64,000 nt of DNA from Nonomuraea fuscirosea (GCF_003001935.1 NZ_PVNG01000029.1:106933-170932), one strand, 5' to 3'. Counted from the stretch's first letter, positions 23,649 to 32,585 are shown. Translations and numbers: made by a program. The notes: generated by a model from the letters alone, not told the origin.

Positions 23649-24893
23649 ATGCGTTTTCGCCTCCCCCTGGCCGGACTGCTCGGCCTGACCGTGCTCACGG
23701 CCGGTTGCGGCGCCTCAGCGGAACCGGCCGCCGACGGCAAGGCCACCATCAGCTACGCCATCTGGGACAAGAACGACCAGGCCGCCGCCGAGAAGATCAT
23801 CGCCGCCTTCCAGCAGGCCAACCCGAAGGTGACGGTCAAGCTGGAGATCACTCCGTGGGAACAGTACTGGACCAAGCTCCAGACGGCCGCCTCAGGCGGC
23901 GCCGCCCCCGACGTCTTCTGGATGAACAGCCTCAACGTCCGCCTGTACGCCGACGGCGGCGTCATCGCCCCGCTCGACGGGTCCAAGGCGGCGGGCCTGC
24001 CCGAGGCGGTCGTGAACGGCTACCGCCACGACGGCAAGCTGTACGCGCTGCCGCACAACGTGAGCATCCCGGCCCTCTGGTACGACAAGAAGATCTTCGA
24101 CGCGGCCGGTGTGGCGTACCCGACCGCGGACTGGACCTGGGACGACGTCAAAGCCGCGGCCAAGAAACTGACCGACCCGGCGAAACAGCAGTTCGGCATC
24201 CTGGCCCCGATGTGGGACCAGGGCGGCTTCTACAACACGATGATCCAGGCCGGCGGCCACGTGCTCTCGCCGGACGGCGGGAAGAGCGGCTTCGACGACC
24301 CCGCCTCCATCCAGGGCCTGGAGTTCTGGACCGGCCTGATCGAGGACAAGCTCGCCCCCGTCGCCGAGGTCTACACCGACACCGACCCCATTCAGCTCTT
24401 CCAGTCCGGCAAGTACGGCATGTACTACGGCGGCGTCTGGTTCGCCTCCACCTACTGGGCCGACCCCGAGATGCGCGCGCGGGTCGACGTGGCCCCGCTG
24501 CCCAAGGGCCCCGCACGAGAGGCCGTCATCCTGCTCGGCCTGGCCAACTCCGTCTCGGCCAAGAGCGAGCACCCGCGCGAGGCGGCGGCCTTCGCCGAAT
24601 TCGTCTCCTCCGATCAGGCCCAGAAGATCCTCAGCGACAGCGGGGGCGGCGCCCTGTCGGTCCGCCCCGGGACACAGGACGGCTGGTTCGCGGCGTTTCC
24701 CTCCTTCCACCTGAAGGAGACCTACGACGCCTCCATGCCGCACGGCGTGCCCTACCCGGCCACGCTCAACACCGCGCGGTGGCAGGACGTCCAGAACAAG
24801 CTGCTCGCCGACGCCTGGTCGGGCAAGCGGCCGGTCGCCGACGTCGCCAAGGAGATCGCGACGCGGATGAACGAGATCCTGGCCGAGGAGTAA
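23649..24893 (+). CDS. Sugar ABC transporter substrate-binding lipoprotein
   Basis: A 414-aa extracellular solute-binding protein of family 1. The lipoprotein signal LLGLTVLTAGC puts the lipidated Cys near residue 20. The ligand-binding fold contains AAEKIIAAFQQANPKVTVKL, the EQYWTKLQT segment, and AAPDVFWMNS, with aromatic residues typical of sugar binding. A good ribosome site (CTGGAGAACCCC) precedes the ATG. It is the second gene of an operon after GH20 and stands 3 bp before the first permease. It delivers an oligosaccharide, probably GlcNAc-containing, to the two permeases. The ATPase is not encoded here, as is usual for actinobacterial CUT1 systems that share MsiK. Confidence 0.95.
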   Translation: MRFRLPLAGLLGLTVLTAGCGASAEPAADGKATISYAIWDKNDQAAAEKIIAAFQQANPKVTVKLEITPWEQYWTKLQTAASGGAAPDVFWMNSLNVRLYADGGVIAPLDGSKAAGLPEAVVNGYRHDGKLYALPHNVSIPALWYDKKIFDAAGVAYPTADWTWDDVKAAAKKLTDPAKQQFGILAPMWDQGGFYNTMIQAGGHVLSPDGGKSGFDDPASIQGLEFWTGLIEDKLAPVAEVYTDTDPIQLFQSGKYGMYYGGVWFASTYWADPEMRARVDVAPLPKGPAREAVILLGLANSVSAKSEHPREAAAFAEFVSSDQAQKILSDSGGGALSVRPGTQDGWFAAFPSFHLKETYDASMPHGVPYPATLNTARWQDVQNKLLADAWSGKRPVADVAKEIATRMNEILAEE

Positions 24894-24896
24894 CGG

Positions 24897-25775
24897 ATGC
24901 ACTCCACGCGCGAGTGGGCATGGGGTTACCTGCTCATCGCCCCCATGGCGCTGGGCCTGGCCGTCTTCTACCTGTGGCCCATCGTTCAGACGATCTATCT
25001 CAGCTTCACCGAGTCCGGCGTCTTCGGCGGCCACACCTGGGTGGGGACGGCCAACTTCACCGAACTGCTCGGCGATGAGGAGACGCTCGGCGCGCTCGGT
25101 AACACTCTGCTGTACGCGGTGCTGGTGCTGGCGGGAGTTCCGCTGGCCATCGTGATCGCGGCCCTGCTCAACGTGCCGGGACTGCGGGGCCTGGGTCTCT
25201 ACCGGACCCTGTACTTCCTGCCGGTCGTCACCATGCCCGCCGCCGTGGGCCTGACCTGGCGCTACCTTTTCAACGGCGACTTCGGCGCGATCAACTACCT
25301 GCTGAGCGAGGTGGGGATCGACGGGCCCTACTGGGTGGGCGACCCCGACTTCGCCATCTACGCGATCGCCGTCGTCGGCGTCTGGAGCACCGTCGGCTAC
25401 AACGCCGTGCTGTTCCTGGCGGGACTGCAGGGCATCCCGCGCCCCTACTACGAGGCGGCCTCGATCGACGGCGCCGGACGGCTGCGGCAGTTCTTCCACA
25501 TCACGCTCCCGCTGCTCACACCGACCACCTTCTTCGTCATCGTGATCACCATGATCAACGCCTTGCAGGTCTTCGACCTGGTCTTCCTCATAATCGACCT
25601 GAAGAGCCCGGCGCTGAGCGGCAGCCGCACGATCGTCTACCTGTTCTTCGAGAAAGGCTTCGTGTACAACCAGCGCGGGCTCGCCGCGGCGATCGCCGTC
25701 CTGCTGCTCGGGCTGATCCTCGTGCTGACCGCGATCCAGTTCAGGCTGCAGAAGAGGTGGGTGCACCATGAATAG
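24897..25775 (+). CDS. Carbohydrate ABC transporter permease (first subunit)
   Basis: A 292-aa CUT1-type inner-membrane permease (MalF/UgpA-like) with six membrane spans. The first is YLLIAPMALGLAVFYLWPIV. The EAA loop that contacts the ATPase is EAASIDGAGRLRQFFHITLP. It begins 3 bp after the binding-protein stop and overlaps the second permease gene by 8 bp, so the operon is tightly coupled. Together with the neighbouring permease and a shared MsiK-type ATPase it forms the importer channel. Confidence 0.96.
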   Translation: MHSTREWAWGYLLIAPMALGLAVFYLWPIVQTIYLSFTESGVFGGHTWVGTANFTELLGDEETLGALGNTLLYAVLVLAGVPLAIVIAALLNVPGLRGLGLYRTLYFLPVVTMPAAVGLTWRYLFNGDFGAINYLLSEVGIDGPYWVGDPDFAIYAIAVVGVWSTVGYNAVLFLAGLQGIPRPYYEAASIDGAGRLRQFFHITLPLLTPTTFFVIVITMINALQVFDLVFLIIDLKSPALSGSRTIVYLFFEKGFVYNQRGLAAAIAVLLLGLILVLTAIQFRLQKRWVHHE

Positions 25776-26583
25776 GCCCAGAACCTGGCCGGCCCACGTG
25801 CTGCTGGCCGCGGGCGCGCTGCTCATGCTCGCGCCCTTCGCCTGGCAGGTCGTGGTGTCGCTGCAGACCCTGCCCGAGTCGCTGCGCGTGCCGCCGAAGT
25901 TCACGCCCTCCTGGCAGTGGTCGAACTTCGCCGACGCCTTCCGCTCGGTGCCGCTGGCCAGGCAGTTCCTCAACACCGTCGCGGTCAGCGCGGCCGTCAC
26001 CGCCGGACAGCTGCTGCTCTGCTCGCTGGCCGCCTACGCCTTCGCCCGGCTGCGCTTCCCCGGCCGGGGCGCCGTCTTCCTGCTGTTCCTGGCCGTGCTC
26101 ATGGTGCCAGGAGAACTGTTCATCATCCCCCGCTACGAGATCATGCAGGAGCTCGGCTGGCTCGACACCCTCCAGGCGCTGATCGCGCCGGGCGTCTTCG
26201 GAGCCTTCGGCACGTTCCTGCTCCGGCAGTTCTTCCTCAGCCTGCCCAGGGAACTGGACGAGGCCGCGCGCCTCGACGGGGCCAACCCGCTGCAGATCTA
26301 CTGGCACATCATGCTGCCCCTGGTCCGGCCGGGCCTGCTGGCGCTGGGCCTGCTGACCGTCATGTGGTCGTGGAGCAGCCTGCTGTGGCCGCTGGTGGTC
26401 AACACCGACCCCGAGATGATGACGTTGTCGGCCGGGCTCGCCTCGCTGCGGGGGCAGTTCCAGACCAACTTCCCGATCCTCTTCGCCGGATCCGTCGTGG
26501 CCTCCCTGCCCGTGATCGCGCTGTTCGTGGTCCTGCAACGGCATCTCGTCGCCGGCATCGCCTTCACCGGCTCGAAGGGCTGA
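25768..26583 (+). CDS. Carbohydrate ABC transporter permease (second subunit)
   Basis: A 271-aa MalG/UgpE-type permease with six membrane spans. The EAA loop is DEAARLDGANPLQIYWHIML followed by PLVRPG. The start overlaps the upstream permease gene by 8 bp. It is the last gene of the GH20/importer operon and ends convergent to the kinase gene; a GC-rich hairpin spans the gap. No ATPase gene is found in the window, in keeping with a shared MsiK-like ATPase. Confidence 0.96.
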   Translation: MNRPRTWPAHVLLAAGALLMLAPFAWQVVVSLQTLPESLRVPPKFTPSWQWSNFADAFRSVPLARQFLNTVAVSAAVTAGQLLLCSLAAYAFARLRFPGRGAVFLLFLAVLMVPGELFIIPRYEIMQELGWLDTLQALIAPGVFGAFGTFLLRQFFLSLPRELDEAARLDGANPLQIYWHIMLPLVRPGLLALGLLTVMWSWSSLLWPLVVNTDPEMMTLSAGLASLRGQFQTNFPILFAGSVVASLPVIALFVVLQRHLVAGIAFTGSKG

Positions 26584-26637
26584 CCCCGGCCCGCGCGCCG
26601 GCGTCGGCCATCCGCCGGCCATCCGCTGCCGGTCGGT

Positions 26638-26668
26638 CGCCGCCGGTCCGCCGGGTCAGCCGGCGGCG
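26638..26668. terminator. Candidate hairpin between convergent genes
   Basis: CGCCGCCGG (26638-26646) pairs with CCGGCGGCG (26660-26668). The second arm covers the first codons upstream of the kinase stop. A 9-bp GC stem without T-run could end transcripts from either side; the call is weak. Confidence 0.35.
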
Positions 26669-28350
26669 GTGCGTCCCTCGGCGGCGTCCAGGGTGATGGT
26701 GCCGGTCGTGCCGCGCAGGGCGAAGCCGTGACGCCAGCGCGCCCGCTCCTCCGCCGTGCCCGGCAGGTCCACGGAGACGGTGTTCAGCTTCCGCCAGGTG
26801 CCGCCGGTCTCGGCGTACGAGGTGATCGTGCTGCCGCCCGACAGCACCAGGGCCAGGCGGTCACCGGGCACGAGCGACAGGTCGGCGCTGTTGCTCCCGT
26901 GCCGGAACTCGCCACCCATCCGCACGTCGATGCCGCTCTCCTTGCGGGTGTTGTTGTACCAGGCGCCGACGTACGTGCCCGCGTCCTTCACCCGGCCGAC
27001 GAAGACGCTGTCCTCGGGCTCGCCGGTGCCCGCCATCGCGCCCAGGGTGACCAGGCTGACCGTGTCGCCGGAGGACGGCGCCCCCGGCAGGGCGAACCAG
27101 CCGAAGAACGGGCCCTGGCTCGTGCCGCTGAGCCTGCCGCCCGCCGCCTTGATCACCGGCAGCGCCTCGGTGCCGAAGGGCTGGTAGCGGTCGTAGCCGG
27201 TCTGGGCGGTGTCGAAGCCGTCGGTCACGTCGACCGTCGCGTACGTTCTGCCGCCGATCACCAGCGGGGCGGCCTTCTTTCCTTCGCCCTGGTTGGCGGC
27301 CGTCCAGGAGGGCACGAGCAGCACGCCCGCCGTCACGGCCAGCGCCACCGCCACGGCCGCGGCCGCGAGCGGCAACCGGCGCGAACGCTCGCGCCGCGCC
27401 TTCGCCCCGTCGAGGCCCGCGGGCGCGGTGGGGACGGCGGACGCGGCCGGCGGCCGCATGCCCTCCACAAGTGTGTGCTCGGTGCCGAGGTGCGCACTGC
27501 TCGGAGACGCGGTCTCCGGGGACGCGGCGGCGGCGCGTACGTCGCCGGCGGTGAGGTTGCGCAGCAGGTGGTCGGCGGCGGGGCGGTCGGCCGGGTCCTT
27601 GGCCAGGCAGGCGGCCACCATCGTGCGCAGCGGCTCGGGCACCCCGGACAGATCGGGCGGGCCGTGCAGGACGGAATGCATCACCGCGGGCACGTTCGAG
27701 CCGGTGAAGGCCCTGCGCCCGGTCGCCGCGAACACCATCGTGGCGGCCCACGAGAACATGTCCGAGGCGAGCGTGAGCGGCCGGTCGCCGAGCTGCTCGG
27801 GCGACATGTACGCGGGCGTCCCGGCCACGTGGTTGGTGGTGGTCATGGTGTCGAGGGTCCTGGCGATGCCGAAGTCGATCACGACCGGTCCCTCGGGGCC
27901 GAGGATCACGTTGGCCGGCTTGAAGTCGCGGTGCACGATCCCGGCGCGATGGATCGAGGCGAGGGCGGTCAGCGTACTGATCGCCAGCCGGTCCAGCCCG
28001 CCGCCGACGCGCGGCCCGTCCCGCTTGACCAGCTCGTCGAGCGACGGGCCCTGAACGTACTCGCTGACGATGTACGGCCGCTCGCCCAGCATCCCGGTGC
28101 CCATCACCCGCGCCGTGCAGAACGGCGCGACGCTGGCGGCGACCTCCGCCTCGCGCAGGAACCGGCGCCGGACCTCCGGATCGCCGGCGAGCCGCTCGTG
28201 CAGCACCTTGATCGCGACGTGCCCGCCGACGGGCGATCTGGCCAGGTAGACCGCGCCCTGACCGCCCTCGCCGAGGAGCCGTTCGACCTGATGCTCGCCG
28301 ATACGCCCCTGGCCGTCCACGCCCAACACCCGGGAGCCCGTCACCGGCAC
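26656..28350 (-). CDS. Membrane Ser/Thr protein kinase with external domain
   Basis: Eukaryotic-type (Hanks) kinase, 564 aa from GTG 28350 (GAGG 7 bp upstream; GTG 28359 also possible). The kinase domain covers residues 20-270: P-loop LLGEGGQGAVYLA, Lys in VAIKVL, catalytic HRDFKPANV, DFGIA, and APE-like PEQLG. A proline/alanine-rich linker leads to one membrane span near residues 325-350 (LAAAAVAVALAVTAGVLLV). The last 210 residues are extracytoplasmic, with repeated FGWFALPG, VGRVKDAGTYVGAWYNNTRK and DLSLVPGDRL patterns that suggest a beta-sandwich (LamG/concanavalin-like) sensor rather than PASTA repeats. It may read a cell-wall or sugar ligand. No phosphatase or FHA partner adjoins. Confidence 0.94.
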   Translation of the reverse strand: MPVTGSRVLGVDGQGRIGEHQVERLLGEGGQGAVYLARSPVGGHVAIKVLHERLAGDPEVRRRFLREAEVAASVAPFCTARVMGTGMLGERPYIVSEYVQGPSLDELVKRDGPRVGGGLDRLAISTLTALASIHRAGIVHRDFKPANVILGPEGPVVIDFGIARTLDTMTTTNHVAGTPAYMSPEQLGDRPLTLASDMFSWAATMVFAATGRRAFTGSNVPAVMHSVLHGPPDLSGVPEPLRTMVAACLAKDPADRPAADHLLRNLTAGDVRAAAASPETASPSSAHLGTEHTLVEGMRPPAASAVPTAPAGLDGAKARRERSRRLPLAAAAVAVALAVTAGVLLVPSWTAANQGEGKKAAPLVIGGRTYATVDVTDGFDTAQTGYDRYQPFGTEALPVIKAAGGRLSGTSQGPFFGWFALPGAPSSGDTVSLVTLGAMAGTGEPEDSVFVGRVKDAGTYVGAWYNNTRKESGIDVRMGGEFRHGSNSADLSLVPGDRLALVLSGGSTITSYAETGGTWRKLNTVSVDLPGTAEERARWRHGFALRGTTGTITLDAAEGRTAAG

Positions 28351-28406
28351 CCCCGCCACCTCGAAACGATCACGCCCCAGGCTATCCCGTACGACCCGCC
28401 CACCGG

Positions 28407-28495
28407 CCCCGAACGCCGACCTTCCGCGTACCGCCCCTGAAGGTCCACTTTCCGCGCACAGCCCCCGAACGCCGGCATCGTCCCCCGAATGCCGG
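28407..28495. repeat. Three short direct repeats upstream of the kinase gene
   Basis: The 160-bp gap upstream of the kinase gene holds three copies of CCCCGAAYGCCGR (28407-28419, 28463-28475, 28483-28495). They share orientation and could be binding sites or remnants of local duplication. I see no other structure in the gap. Confidence 0.45.
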
Positions 28496-28519
28496 CCTTT
28501 CCGCCCGAGCCGCCCGTTC

Positions 28520-29302
28520 TCAGGCGCCGGCGCCGCCGTCCACCGGGAGGATGGCCCCGGTCACCATCGAGGCGCGGTCGCTGAGCAGCCACGCGGCCGC
28601 CTCGGCGATCTCGCGAGGCTCGGCCATGCGTCCGAGCGGGATCGAGGACGTCACCCGGTCGATGACGCCGGGAGTCGCCGCCTCCCACGTGTCGATCATC
28701 TCCGTGGCGGTGCCGCCCGGCGTGATGCCGTTGACCCGGATGCCGTCAGGCCCCCAGGTCACCGCGGCGGTCTCGGTGATGCTGTTGAGCGCGCGCTTCA
28801 TCGCCCCGTACGCGGGCAGGGCCGGGTTCGCGCGGCGGCTGCCGATGCTGGAGGTGTTCACGATCGCCCCGCCACCGCTCCGCCGCATGAGGGCGGCCTC
28901 GGCGTTCATGGCGGTCCAGTGGGCGCGGAAGTTGACCGCGAACTGCTCGTCGATGTCGTCCTCGCTGGTCGTGTCCAGCGGTCCCGGCTGCTGGATCGCG
29001 GCCCCGTTGTTGAACGCGCCGTCGAGCCGTCCGTGCAGCTCCTCCACGCGCGCGACCGCCGCGCGGACGCTCTCGCGGTCGGCCAGGTCGAGCGGGACGG
29101 CGTCGGCGACACCTCCCTTCGCGCGGATGTCGTCGACGATCGCCCGAAGTGCGTCTTCGCCGCGGGCGGCGAGCACGACCGCGGCGCCCTCGGCGGCGAA
29201 GAGCCGGGCCGCCGCGGCACCGATGCCGCGGCTGGCGCCGGTGATGAACACCACCTTGCCGGTGAGCAGGCCGATGGGTGCGAGCTGAGTGTTTGTCGTC
29301 AT
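28520..29302 (-). CDS. Short-chain dehydrogenase/reductase
   Basis: A 260-aa classical SDR. The NAD(P)-binding TGASRGIG is at about residues 21-28, followed by the NNGA motif (a variant of NNAG in AFNNGAAIQ). The catalytic Ser is in NTSSIGS, and YGAMK supplies the YxxxK pair. IRVNGITPGGTATEM and the C-terminal TGAILPVDGGAGA are standard. ATG 29302 is favoured; no ribosome site is seen upstream, so the gene may be leaderless. It lies 137 bp downstream of a FadR-type regulator on the same strand and could be its target. The substrate cannot be told from sequence. Confidence 0.94.
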   Translation of the reverse strand: MTTNTQLAPIGLLTGKVVFITGASRGIGAAAARLFAAEGAAVVLAARGEDALRAIVDDIRAKGGVADAVPLDLADRESVRAAVARVEELHGRLDGAFNNGAAIQQPGPLDTTSEDDIDEQFAVNFRAHWTAMNAEAALMRRSGGGAIVNTSSIGSRRANPALPAYGAMKRALNSITETAAVTWGPDGIRVNGITPGGTATEMIDTWEAATPGVIDRVTSSIPLGRMAEPREIAEAAAWLLSDRASMVTGAILPVDGGAGA

Positions 29303-29439
29303 AGAGACAGTGTCAGCCCGGGGACCAGGGCGGATGCAGGCACAGACAGTACCTGGCTCAGCGTGTCGCCCACCCGGCCGGGTGGCGTAGGGCCGTCGCC
29401 GGGTCCAGCCCGCTGGCCCGCACCGATGGCGCCCGGATC

Positions 29440-30141
29440 TCAGCGGCAAGGGCTGTCCGCCGGTTCCTCGGTCCCGGTCTTCGCCCGTGCGATGCGGGCC
29501 TTGACATCGCGGAAGTGCAGCCGCATCGCCTCCCTGGCGGCCTCGGCGTCCCGGGCGCGCAGCGCCGCCACGATCCTGCGGTGGTTCGCGACGATCTCCG
29601 CGGTCCGCTCCTCCGGCGGGTCCAGCGTCGGCTCGACCTCGTGGTAGACGTCCCAGAACAGGCCGATCAGCTGCAGCACCAGCTCGTTGCCGCTCGACTC
29701 GTACAGCAGCGCGTGGAACGCCCGGTCCGCCTCCCGGTCCCTGTCCATGCCGTTGACCAGGGCGTCCAGCGCGGCCAGCCGGGTGACGCTGGCGCTCTTG
29801 GCCACCTGCCCGATCAGCCCGGTCTCCAGCAGTTCGCGGACCTCGACCAGGTCGCGCAGCGCCTGGATCCCGCCGCCTGGTCCCGAACGCACCTGGAAGG
29901 CGAGCGACGGCGTGAGGACGTCGAGCGAGGCGTGCCCGACGAACGTCCCATGTCCGTGGCGGATCTCGACGATGCCCAGCGCGCGCAGCGCCCGCACGGC
30001 CTCGCGGACGCTGTTGCGGCTCGCCCCGAGCAGGTCCATCAGCTGCACTTCGGTGGGCATGGGGGACCCGGGGGCCAGCCCGCGTTCGTGGATCAGGGCG
30101 ACGATGCGCTCCTGAAGCGACGCGCCGTCACGCGTGGGCAT
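29440..30141 (-). CDS. FadR/GntR-family transcriptional regulator
   Basis: A 233-aa regulator. ATG 30141 has GGAGG four bases upstream. The winged HTH has GSPMPTEVQLMDLLGASRNS followed by VREAVRALRALGIVEI. The C-terminal FCD domain (about 85-215) contains DRAFHALLYESSGNELV and the NHRRIVAALRARDAEAA helix with its metal/ligand His. It sits between an SDR gene and a sialidase gene on the same strand. A GGACRT-N3-AYGTCC motif occurs both upstream of this gene and in the sialidase promoter, so sialidase control and autoregulation are plausible. The ligand is probably a small sugar acid (inference). Confidence 0.92.
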   Translation of the reverse strand: MPTRDGASLQERIVALIHERGLAPGSPMPTEVQLMDLLGASRNSVREAVRALRALGIVEIRHGHGTFVGHASLDVLTPSLAFQVRSGPGGGIQALRDLVEVRELLETGLIGQVAKSASVTRLAALDALVNGMDRDREADRAFHALLYESSGNELVLQLIGLFWDVYHEVEPTLDPPEERTAEIVANHRRIVAALRARDAEAAREAMRLHFRDVKARIARAKTGTEEPADSPCR

Positions 30142-30277
30142 GCTGCCTCCAGGCTCGTCCAAGACCTTGTGTCGAACATCCCACCTCCAGGTCCCGGAAG
30201 GCCAGGCGGTGCGGAAGAGTTTACGCCGACTACACGGGCGGGCCATCGGGGGAACGCCGCCCGTTCGCGCTCGTACC

Positions 30278-30292
30278 GGACATGGGATGTCC
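30278..30292. promoter_or_regulatory. GGACAT-N3-ATGTCC operator candidate
   Basis: A perfect 6-3-6 dyad lies 137 bp upstream of the FadR-type gene. A near-identical site (two differences) lies in the sialidase promoter at 32559-32573. GntR/FadR proteins bind dyads of this size. Confidence 0.6.
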
Positions 30293-30373
30293 AGGCCGCC
30301 GGGTGTCGCCTGACGATCGTCGTGCGAAGGCGCGGCGACGGTGCGAGTGCGGGAGGGCGGCGGCTCACGACCG

Positions 30374-30417
30374 CGAAGGCGCGGCGCCCGCGGGTTCCGC
30401 GGGCGCCAGCGCCTTCG
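30374..30417 (-). terminator. Strong hairpin downstream of the sialidase gene
   Basis: CGAAGGCGC pairs with GCGCCTTCG and GGCGCCCGCGG with CCGCGGGCGCC, giving a 20-bp stem with one bulged A and a 3-nt loop. It starts about 100 nt after the sialidase stop. It has no T-run, as is common in high-GC actinomycetes. The rest of the 378-bp gap (30142-30519) holds the FadR promoter and one operator candidate. Confidence 0.7.
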
Positions 30418-30519
30418 TGTCGCCTTCGTGTCGCTCAGCTGACGTCGCTCCTCAGCCGATGCCGCCGGTCTGTCGCCGCCGTTTCCCAGCTACCGCCGTT
30501 TCCCAGCTCGCGCTGGTTC

Positions 30520-32523
30520 TCAGTTGACGGTGTCGAACGGGAGCCGCAGGCCCAGCCGGCCGCCGATGGGCAGGTTGCGCTGCCTGATCAGGTCCAGCTC
30601 GGCGCCGGAGAGGGCGCGCCGGTAGACGCGTACCTCGTCGAGCGTGCCGCGGAATCGGTCCGCGCCGTCCAGTCGCTGCCCGATGTGGATCCCGTCGAGC
30701 CCGAGTTCCTTGCCGAGGGTCAGCGACCCGCCGGGCACCGGCGCCGACGACACCTGTGCGCCGTCCACCGAGAGCCTGAGCTCGCCGTTCGCCCGCTGGA
30801 GCGCGACGAAGTGCCACTGCCCGTCGTTGTACGCGCCCGGCGACTGCACGGTCACGTCGAACCGGTCCACGGACAGGACCGCCCTGATGCGATTGCTGGC
30901 CGGCTCGGCCCGCAGCCACAGCCCCGGCGGGTTGGTGCCCCGGTCCACCCGGTGGAACCAGAGGATCGCGTGCGATCCGGCCGTCTCCGCGTAGCGGATC
31001 CAGGTGGTCAGCGTGAAGTCCTGCGCGCCGAGGTCGATGGAGTCGTCGAACGGCACCTCCACCCGATCGTCCACCCGGTCGAGGGCGAGCCCCTTCCCGA
31101 AGCGCCCTTCGGCCGGCTGCGCGCCGCCGCGGACGTAGGCCGGGTTGCGGGCCGGCGAAACGTCCGGTGTCGTCGGGCCGGGCGCGGGCGGGCCGGGGAT
31201 GCCGGGCGGGGTGCCGTTCGGCGTCTCCAGGTACGCCTCGTTGAACCGGGTGAACCGGATCTGCTCGTACGGCGTGACCGCGCCGGCCTCGTACATCAGC
31301 GCCGCCTCGTCGCCGTCCAGCCGCACCATGTCCGAGTACGCCGACGGCCCCCAGTGGAAGACCTTGCCCTCGTCCCACGTCTCGAAGCGGCGGCCCTCGT
31401 CGTAGGACGACCGGATCCCCATCGCCTCCCTCGCGCCCGGGTGCATGGGCGAGGAGAACAGGACGCGCCGGTCACTGAAGCGCGCCAGCGAACCCTGCAC
31501 GTCGGTCGTCGCCAGCGCCGGCATGGTGCGGATCGGCCCGTCCCAGCTCTCGCCGCCGTCGCCGCTGATCGCGTACGCCCGGTTGCCCTTGGCGGTGCCG
31601 CGCTCCCGGCCCGAGGCGTAGATCCGTCCGTCGTTGAGCTCGACGACGGTGACCTCCTGGGCGATGATCGAGCCGTCGTCGTAGGACGTCTCGGCGCCGA
31701 TGTGCCACGTCACGCCGCTGTCGTCGCTGTAGAGCAGGTGCGTGCCGTAGGCGTGCGCGCCGACCCGGTCCCAGCTCTCGTAACTGGCGCCGACGACCAG
31801 GCGGCCGGCGTGCGGGCCGCGTTCGAGCTGGATGCCGTGCATCGGGCCGGTGGCGTACCAGAAGTTCCACTCGGGGCGCTTGCCCTCGGTCATCTCCCTG
31901 GCGGCCGACCAGGTCGCGCCGTGGTCGTCGCTGTACTGGACCCAGGGGTCGCGGTCGCAGCCGTTCGGGCACGGCTCCGCGCCGTTGTGGGTGCTCACCA
32001 GCACGACCCGCCCGGTACGCCGGTCCACGATCGGCACCGGATTGCCGTGGGTCGTCCCGTTGCCCTCCGAGACCACCTGCAGCGGGCCCCAGGTCCGCCC
32101 GCCGTCGGCGGAGCGACGCAGCACCAGGTCGATGTCCTCGTCGTCGCCGCAGTCCTTCACCCGTCCCTCGGCGAAGGCCAGGACCATGCCGTTCGCGGCC
32201 CGTACGACGGCGGGGATCCTGAAGCAGGCGTACCCGAAGTCGCCCTGCTGGTAGAGGACCTGCTCGTCGGCGAACGGCGCGCCGCCGCCACGCGCACCCG
32301 TCTCGGGAGCCTCGGCCGGTGTCGTCTCAGTGGCCGTCGATGGCGTAGTCGCCGGCGTTGTCGTGGATGCCGTCACGGTCGGCGTCGCGGGGGCCGGCGT
32401 CGGCGCCGCGGCCGCCGGCGCGACGGACGCGCCGGTGAGTAAGCCCGCGAGCATCGTGACGGCGCCCGCCCGGCACCGCCATGAGCGCCCGGTACGGCCC
32501 TCCGGGGGATACCCCTCGTGCAT
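30520..32523 (-). CDS. Secreted sialidase (GH33) with LamG-like domain
   Basis: A 667-aa exported exo-sialidase. The N-terminus is basic with a signal peptide (LAGLLTGASVAPAAAAP), then a Thr/Pro linker (41-75). The six-bladed propeller begins with the arginine motif FRIP (101-104), and four Asp-boxes are readable: SADGGRTW, SDDHGATW, SDDSGVTW and SGDGGESW. The Arg-triad and the nucleophilic Tyr with its partner Glu are consistent (RPEWNFWYATGP, ALMYEAGAV). Residues 480-645 form a concanavalin/LamG-type carbohydrate-binding domain (DFTLTTWIRYAETAGSHAIL). It releases sialic acid from glycoconjugates outside the cell. No nan catabolic genes are near. The FadR-type gene downstream may be its regulator. 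Confidence 0.96.
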   Translation of the reverse strand: MHEGYPPEGRTGRSWRCRAGAVTMLAGLLTGASVAPAAAAPTPAPATPTVTASTTTPATTPSTATETTPAEAPETGARGGGAPFADEQVLYQQGDFGYACFRIPAVVRAANGMVLAFAEGRVKDCGDDEDIDLVLRRSADGGRTWGPLQVVSEGNGTTHGNPVPIVDRRTGRVVLVSTHNGAEPCPNGCDRDPWVQYSDDHGATWSAAREMTEGKRPEWNFWYATGPMHGIQLERGPHAGRLVVGASYESWDRVGAHAYGTHLLYSDDSGVTWHIGAETSYDDGSIIAQEVTVVELNDGRIYASGRERGTAKGNRAYAISGDGGESWDGPIRTMPALATTDVQGSLARFSDRRVLFSSPMHPGAREAMGIRSSYDEGRRFETWDEGKVFHWGPSAYSDMVRLDGDEAALMYEAGAVTPYEQIRFTRFNEAYLETPNGTPPGIPGPPAPGPTTPDVSPARNPAYVRGGAQPAEGRFGKGLALDRVDDRVEVPFDDSIDLGAQDFTLTTWIRYAETAGSHAILWFHRVDRGTNPPGLWLRAEPASNRIRAVLSVDRFDVTVQSPGAYNDGQWHFVALQRANGELRLSVDGAQVSSAPVPGGSLTLGKELGLDGIHIGQRLDGADRFRGTLDEVRVYRRALSGAELDLIRQRNLPIGGRLGLRLPFDTVN

Positions 32524-32558
32524 GTCTTCGCCCTTTCGCCAGGAGGAGCTCTGAGATG

Positions 32559-32585
32559 GGACATCCTACGTCCAACGTTGGATGT
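32559..32585 (-). promoter_or_regulatory. Sialidase promoter with overlapping dyads
   Basis: GGACAT-CCT-ACGTCC (32559-32573) overlaps ACGTCC-AACGTT-GGATGT (32568-32585), so three half-sites are laid side by side. A minus-strand -10, TAGGAT, is at 32568-32563 inside the first dyad. The arrangement suits cooperative repression. The rest of 32524-32674 shows nothing else. Confidence 0.6.

Noticed and set aside
30282..30527. Plus-strand 81-codon frame starting in the FadR/sialidase gap
   Set aside because: It begins inside an operator dyad, crosses a terminator hairpin and ends in the sialidase gene; no ribosome site.
29515..32442. A 975-codon open frame on the plus strand
   Set aside because: It is antisense to the FadR-type, intergenic and sialidase regions, has shadow composition (Arg/Gly/Val-rich) and no domain.
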